DNA of 64,000 nucleotides from Pelagibius litoralis (GTDB taxonomy: Bacteria; Pseudomonadota; Alphaproteobacteria; Kiloniellales; DSM-21159): contig JARFRB010000100.1 in NCBI GenBank assembly GCA_029287455.1, positions 1-64,000 of the forward strand, written 5' to 3'. A program made the position numbers and the translations under genes. Numbering within the stretch: position 1 is the stretch's first letter; every line of letters starts with the position of its first letter. Under the pieces are notes generated by a model, which saw nothing but the letters and a program-made list of their open reading frames with translations, was not told the DNA's origin and did no database searches. This document shows positions 60,817 through 64,000 of this stretch, one piece after another.

Positions 60817-61760
60817 GCGCCATGGCCGCCCCGCGCACCCCGTCTTCCAGCCACCTCATCGGCCGTTTGCCCGAGGTGCGGGGCCGCTTGACCGCCGATG
60901 CCCCCTTGTCCGGTGTCACCTGGTTCCGCGTCGGCGGCCCGGCCGAGGTGATGTTCCGGCCCACCGATCCGGAGGACCTCAAGACCTTCCTGGCCGCGAA
61001 GCCCGAGGATGTACCGGTCACGGTCATCGGCGTGGCCTCCAACCTGCTGGTGCGGGACGGCGGGGTGCCGGGTGTCGTGATCCGGCTGGGCCGCGCCTTC
61101 GCGAGCGTCGAGGCGGAGGGCGACGAGATCCTGGCGGGCGCGGGGGCGCTTGATCTCAACATCGCGGAGGTCGCACGCCGGGCCGGAATCGCAGGGCTGG
61201 AGTTCTTCTGCGGCGTTCCGGGCACTCTTGGCGGCGCGCTGCGGATGAACGCGGGCGCGTACGGCAAGGAACTGAAGGATGTGCTGGTCTGGGCCGAGGC
61301 CTGCGACGCCGGAGGGCAAATCCACAGGGTCACGGGCGAGGACCTGGGCCTCGGCTACCGGCATTCGAATGCGCCCGCGGACTGGATATTCCTGTCCGCG
61401 CGGCTGGCGGGCAGCTTCGGAGACCCTGTGGCGATTGGCAGGCGCATGGCCGAGATTCAAGCGGCACGCAGCGAGAGCCAGCCAATCCGCACCCGCACAG
61501 GCGGCAGCACCTTCAAGAACCCTCCGGGCGCGAAAGCCTGGGAGTTGATCGACCGCGCGGGCTGCCGGGGGCTGCGCTTGGGGGACGCCATGGTCTCCGA
61601 GCAGCACTGCAATTTCTTGATCAACACCGGCCAAGCGACTGCGGCCGAGTTGGAAGCGCTGGGCGAGGAAGTGCGCCGGCGCGTGAAGGCGGCGACCGGC
61701 ATCGCCCTGGAGTGGGAAATCCGCCGGATCGGCGTCGCCAAGGAGGAGGAGCGGGCATGA
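60813..61760 (+). CDS. murB: UDP-MurNAc (enolpyruvylglucosamine) reductase
   Basis: 315 residues, FAD enzyme. [35 protein letters not shown] in two blocks, [21 protein letters not shown] and [10 protein letters not shown] mark MurB type I; catalytic Ser lies in GGSTF. ATGA overlaps with murC and ddl. Confidence 0.97.
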   Translation: MSAMAAPRTPSSSHLIGRLPEVRGRLTADAPLSGVTWFRVGGPAEVMFRPTDPEDLKTFLAAKPEDVPVTVIGVASNLLVRDGGVPGVVIRLGRAFASVEAEGDEILAGAGALDLNIAEVARRAGIAGLEFFCGVPGTLGGALRMNAGAYGKELKDVLVWAEACDAGGQIHRVTGEDLGLGYRHSNAPADWIFLSARLAGSFGDPVAIGRRMAEIQAARSESQPIRTRTGGSTFKNPPGAKAWELIDRAGCRGLRLGDAMVSEQHCNFLINTGQATAAELEALGEEVRRRVKAATGIALEWEIRRIGVAKEEERA

Positions 61761-62680
61761 GCAAGCGCATCCTCCTGCTTCTTGGCGGCGAATCGGCCGA
61801 GCGCGAGGTTTCATTGGTTAGCGGCAAGGCCTGCGCCGACGCCTTGCGCTCTCTTGGCCACAAGGTCGAGGTGTTCGACTGCGGCCGCGATGTAAGCGCC
61901 CTGATGGATGCGCTCGACCCGAGGCCGGAGATTGTCTTCAACGCTTTGCACGGCCGCTGGGGCGAGGATGGCTGCATCCAGGGAATCCTGGACCTCTTGG
62001 GCCTGCCCTACACACACTCCGGGCTGCTTGCCTCCGCCCTGGCCATGGATAAGCCCATGGCGAAGAAGGTTTTCGCCGACGCGGGCTTGCGCTGCCCGGC
62101 CGGCGAGGTGGTGAGCCGGGATGTCTTCCACGACGGCGACCCCCTGCCCCGGCCCTACGTCATTAAGCCGCTGCACGAGGGTTCCTCCAAAGGCGTGATT
62201 ATCGTGCATGCCGGGGGCAACGAACCCCCGCTCGATTCGCGCGAATGGGCTTTTGGCCCGGACGTTTTAGTGGAGCCCTTCGTGCCGGGCCGCGAGCTAA
62301 CCGTGGGCGTGATGGGTGACCGGCCCTTGGGCGTGACGGAAATCCGGCCGCTCGACGAATTCTATGACTACACCGCGAAGTACACCGAGGGCAAAGCAGA
62401 GCATCTGATCCCGGCGCCGGTGCCAGACGGCGTGCTGCGCCAAGCCATGGACGATGCGGTGACGGCTCATAAGGCCCTCGGATGCCGCGGAGTGAGCCGC
62501 GCCGACTTCCGGTACGACGACGGCCCCGAAACCGATTCTTCCACGGGCCTCTATCTCCTGGAGGTGAACACACAGCCGGGCATGACGCCGCTGAGCCTCG
62601 TTCCCGAGCAAGCCGACCACATCGGCATCTCGTTTCCCGAATTGGTGCAATGGATGGTGGAGCACGCGGCATGCGACTGA
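61757..62680 (+). CDS. ddl: D-alanine--D-alanine ligase
   Basis: 307 residues, ATP-grasp. GGESAEREVSLVSG, NALHGRWGEDGCIQG, YTHSGLLASALAMDK, YVIKPLHEGSSKGV and EVNTQPGMTPLSLVPEQA are DdlB features. Makes the dipeptide for MurF. Overlaps murB by four and ftsQ by ten bases. Confidence 0.97.
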   Translation: MSKRILLLLGGESAEREVSLVSGKACADALRSLGHKVEVFDCGRDVSALMDALDPRPEIVFNALHGRWGEDGCIQGILDLLGLPYTHSGLLASALAMDKPMAKKVFADAGLRCPAGEVVSRDVFHDGDPLPRPYVIKPLHEGSSKGVIIVHAGGNEPPLDSREWAFGPDVLVEPFVPGRELTVGVMGDRPLGVTEIRPLDEFYDYTAKYTEGKAEHLIPAPVPDGVLRQAMDDAVTAHKALGCRGVSRADFRYDDGPETDSSTGLYLLEVNTQPGMTPLSLVPEQADHIGISFPELVQWMVEHAACD

Positions 62681-63555
62681 ACACACGACCCAAGCCAAAA
62701 CCCGCCGCCCGCCGCCGGCGCCCCAAGACGAACACCCGTCGCGGGAAGGCCCGCCAGACCAGCCTGCTCAGCCCAGCTGTCGCGCGTGTTCTGCTGGCGG
62801 GCACGATTTTGCTGCCCTTGGGGCTGGGGGCCACCTGGCTATGGACCTCCGGCGCCATTGGGCGCTTCGCCGACAGTGTCGGGAACGGCGTCTACAACAT
62901 GACCGCAGCGGCGGGACTGGCCGTCGAGGACGTCCTTGTCGAGGGGCGCGACCGCAGCGGCACCCAATCTATTCTCGCCGCCCTAGACGTGGCGCGCGGC
63001 ACACCGATCCTGAAGCTCGATCCGAAGGCCGTCAAGGCCCGGCTCGAGGCGCTGCCGTGGGTCAAGTCCGCCGAGGTGGCGCGCCGCCTGCCGGACATCG
63101 TGCATCTACGCCTGGAAGAGCGGCGCCCGCTCGCCCTTTGGCAGGTCGGCGGGGAGCTCTCCGTGATCGACCAGGACGGTTTGCCGATCCCAGGCGCCAA
63201 GCCCCAGCGTTTTGCCAAGTTGCCGTTGGTGGTGGGCGAGGACGCGCCCGAGCACGTACGCGGGCTCCTGTCGATGCTCGCCAGCCAGCCGGACCTCGCG
63301 CCAAAGGTGGTAGCGGCCGTGCGTGTTAGCGGCCGGCGCTGGAACCTTCAGCTCGACGGGGGCGTGGACGTGCGCCTGCCCGAGGAGGCGCCCGAAGCGG
63401 CCTGGGCGAAGTTGGCGCGTGTCCAGCGCGAACAGGATCTTTTGGAGCATGACGTGGTGATGATCGATCTGCGGATTCCCGATCGCTTGGTCGTGCGCAG
63501 CTCGACGGGCCAGGTGCCGGTGCGCCCGGACGCCTTGGCGGGGAAGAACACATGA
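62671..63555 (+). CDS. ftsQ: Cell division protein FtsQ
   Basis: 294 residues. A basic cytosolic tail (1-37, many Arg and Lys), one membrane helix (about 38-58), a POTRA domain (about 83-155, VEDVLVEGRDRSGTQSIL start) and the FtsQ/DivIB beta domain. Scaffolds FtsB and FtsL at the septum. The ATG at 62671 lies within the end of ddl; open frame upstream is a shadow. Confidence 0.92.
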   Translation: MRLNTRPKPKPAARRRRPKTNTRRGKARQTSLLSPAVARVLLAGTILLPLGLGATWLWTSGAIGRFADSVGNGVYNMTAAAGLAVEDVLVEGRDRSGTQSILAALDVARGTPILKLDPKAVKARLEALPWVKSAEVARRLPDIVHLRLEERRPLALWQVGGELSVIDQDGLPIPGAKPQRFAKLPLVVGEDAPEHVRGLLSMLASQPDLAPKVVAAVRVSGRRWNLQLDGGVDVRLPEEAPEAAWAKLARVQREQDLLEHDVVMIDLRIPDRLVVRSSTGQVPVRPDALAGKNT

Positions 63556-63601
63556 GGGGCTCGGCGGCAAGCACTGCCCGAGTGGGGAGCGGTCGGAAGC
63601 G

Positions 63602-64000
63602 ATGAGGAACGGGATTAAGCGGAACCGCCACGGCGTCGTCGCCGGGCTCGACGTGGGCAGCAGCAAGATTTGCTGCCTGATCGGGCGCGCCGGTGTCGGC
63701 CGTGCCGACGCGCCGCCTAGGATCAAAATTCTCGGCATCGGCCAGCAGATCAGCCGTGGGGTCAAGAACGGCGCGGTCGTCGACATGGAAGCGGCGGAGC
63801 AGGCTATCCTTGCCGCCGTCCACGCGGCCGAGCAGATGGCCCAGGAAACCATCGAGCGGGTTGTCGTCAATCTGTCCGGCGGCTACCCCGCCTCACGCTC
63901 GGTGCACGTGGAAGTCGCGATCGACGGCCACGAGGTCGGCGACGGCGATCTTCGTCGCGCCCTGGAGCAAGGCCACCAAGTCGAGGGCGTTCTGGGCCAA
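63602..64000 (+). CDS. ftsA: Cell division protein FtsA (N-terminal part, runs off window)
   Basis: First 133 codons of the actin-like membrane tether of FtsZ. After a basic start of ten residues comes GVVAGLDVGSSKICCLIGR, the phosphate-1 region, then ISRGVKNGAVVDMEAAEQAI and VVVNLSGGYPASRS of the 1C domain entry. The ATG at 63602 has GGGGAG upstream; 46 bases separate it from ftsQ. No other start is open in this frame. The rest lies beyond the window. Confidence 0.95.
   Translation, partial: MRNGIKRNRHGVVAGLDVGSSKICCLIGRAGVGRADAPPRIKILGIGQQISRGVKNGAVVDMEAAEQAILAAVHAAEQMAQETIERVVVNLSGGYPASRSVHVEVAIDGHEVGDGDLRRALEQGHQVEGVLGQ

Overview
The window is one contiguous stretch of a GC-rich alphaproteobacterial chromosome, most like the Rhodospirillales in the broad sense (Rhodovibrio/Kiloniella-type lineages). 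The evidence is gene content and order: a polyprenyl synthetase gene divergent from DUF2007-trmN6-S49 peptidase-glyQ-glyS-ppdK, an RcdA-type (DUF1465) gene beside rpmE, an Hsp20 gene with a ROSE-like leader, DUF2336 and DUF4169 proteins, a class A RNase P RNA, and a full mraZ-to-ftsA division and wall cluster. Genus and species cannot be told from the sequence alone. Almost everything is housekeeping; the few accessory-looking spots are at 0-2 kb and 37-43 kb.

Layout. 0-2 kb: three overlapping minus-strand genes (a peptidoglycan-binding-domain protein, a small basic protein and a secreted DUF2927-like protein) in locally AT-rich DNA, next to a tRNA-T-arm-like hairpin. 2-11 kb: a LysE exporter, then a minus-strand series with DUF2007, trmN6, S49 peptidase, a small zinc-ribbon-like membrane protein, glyQ, glyS and ppdK. 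11-16.5 kb: polyprenyl diphosphate synthase, tRNA-Pro(CGG), a DUF2336 gene broken at a run of six A, a periplasmic rhodanese, a histidine-rich conserved protein, a small heat-shock protein with its own thermosensor-like leader, RcdA and ribosomal protein L31. 16.6-26 kb: an MsbA-like ABC exporter, a PrcB-like lipoprotein, the Fe-S carrier Mrp, the hflK-hflC-DUF2065-degP membrane quality-control group, serB and miaA. 26-30 kb: ilvI-ilvN-ilvC, branched-chain amino acid synthesis. 30-38 kb: a large AsmA protein, DUF4169, an aminotransferase and a divergent pair of FAD enzymes for 2-hydroxy acids. 38-47 kb: a MarR-like regulator, an ATP-dependent hydantoinase/5-oxoprolinase fusion, a DmdA-like folate-dependent aminomethyltransferase-fold protein, a DjlA-like co-chaperone, an ABC-F (Uup) ATPase and an AmpD-like amidase. 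47.1-47.5 kb: rnpB with a clear promoter.

47.9 kb to the end: the dcw cluster mraZ-rsmH-ftsL-ftsI-murE-murF-mraY-murD-ftsW-murG-murC-murB-ddl-ftsQ-ftsA (ftsA runs off the window). Nearly every junction overlaps by 1-14 bases, so the cluster is probably translated as a coupled unit making lipid II and the divisome. It is preceded by four CCCAT boxes at exact 10-base spacing, the expected operator for MraZ autoregulation.

No prophage, insertion sequence, CRISPR array or defence system is seen, and I do not find a convincing wholly new system. The best leads are the ROSE-like leader, the MraZ boxes, the frameshifted DUF2336 gene, the coupled three-gene cassette at the left edge and the DmdA-like gene.
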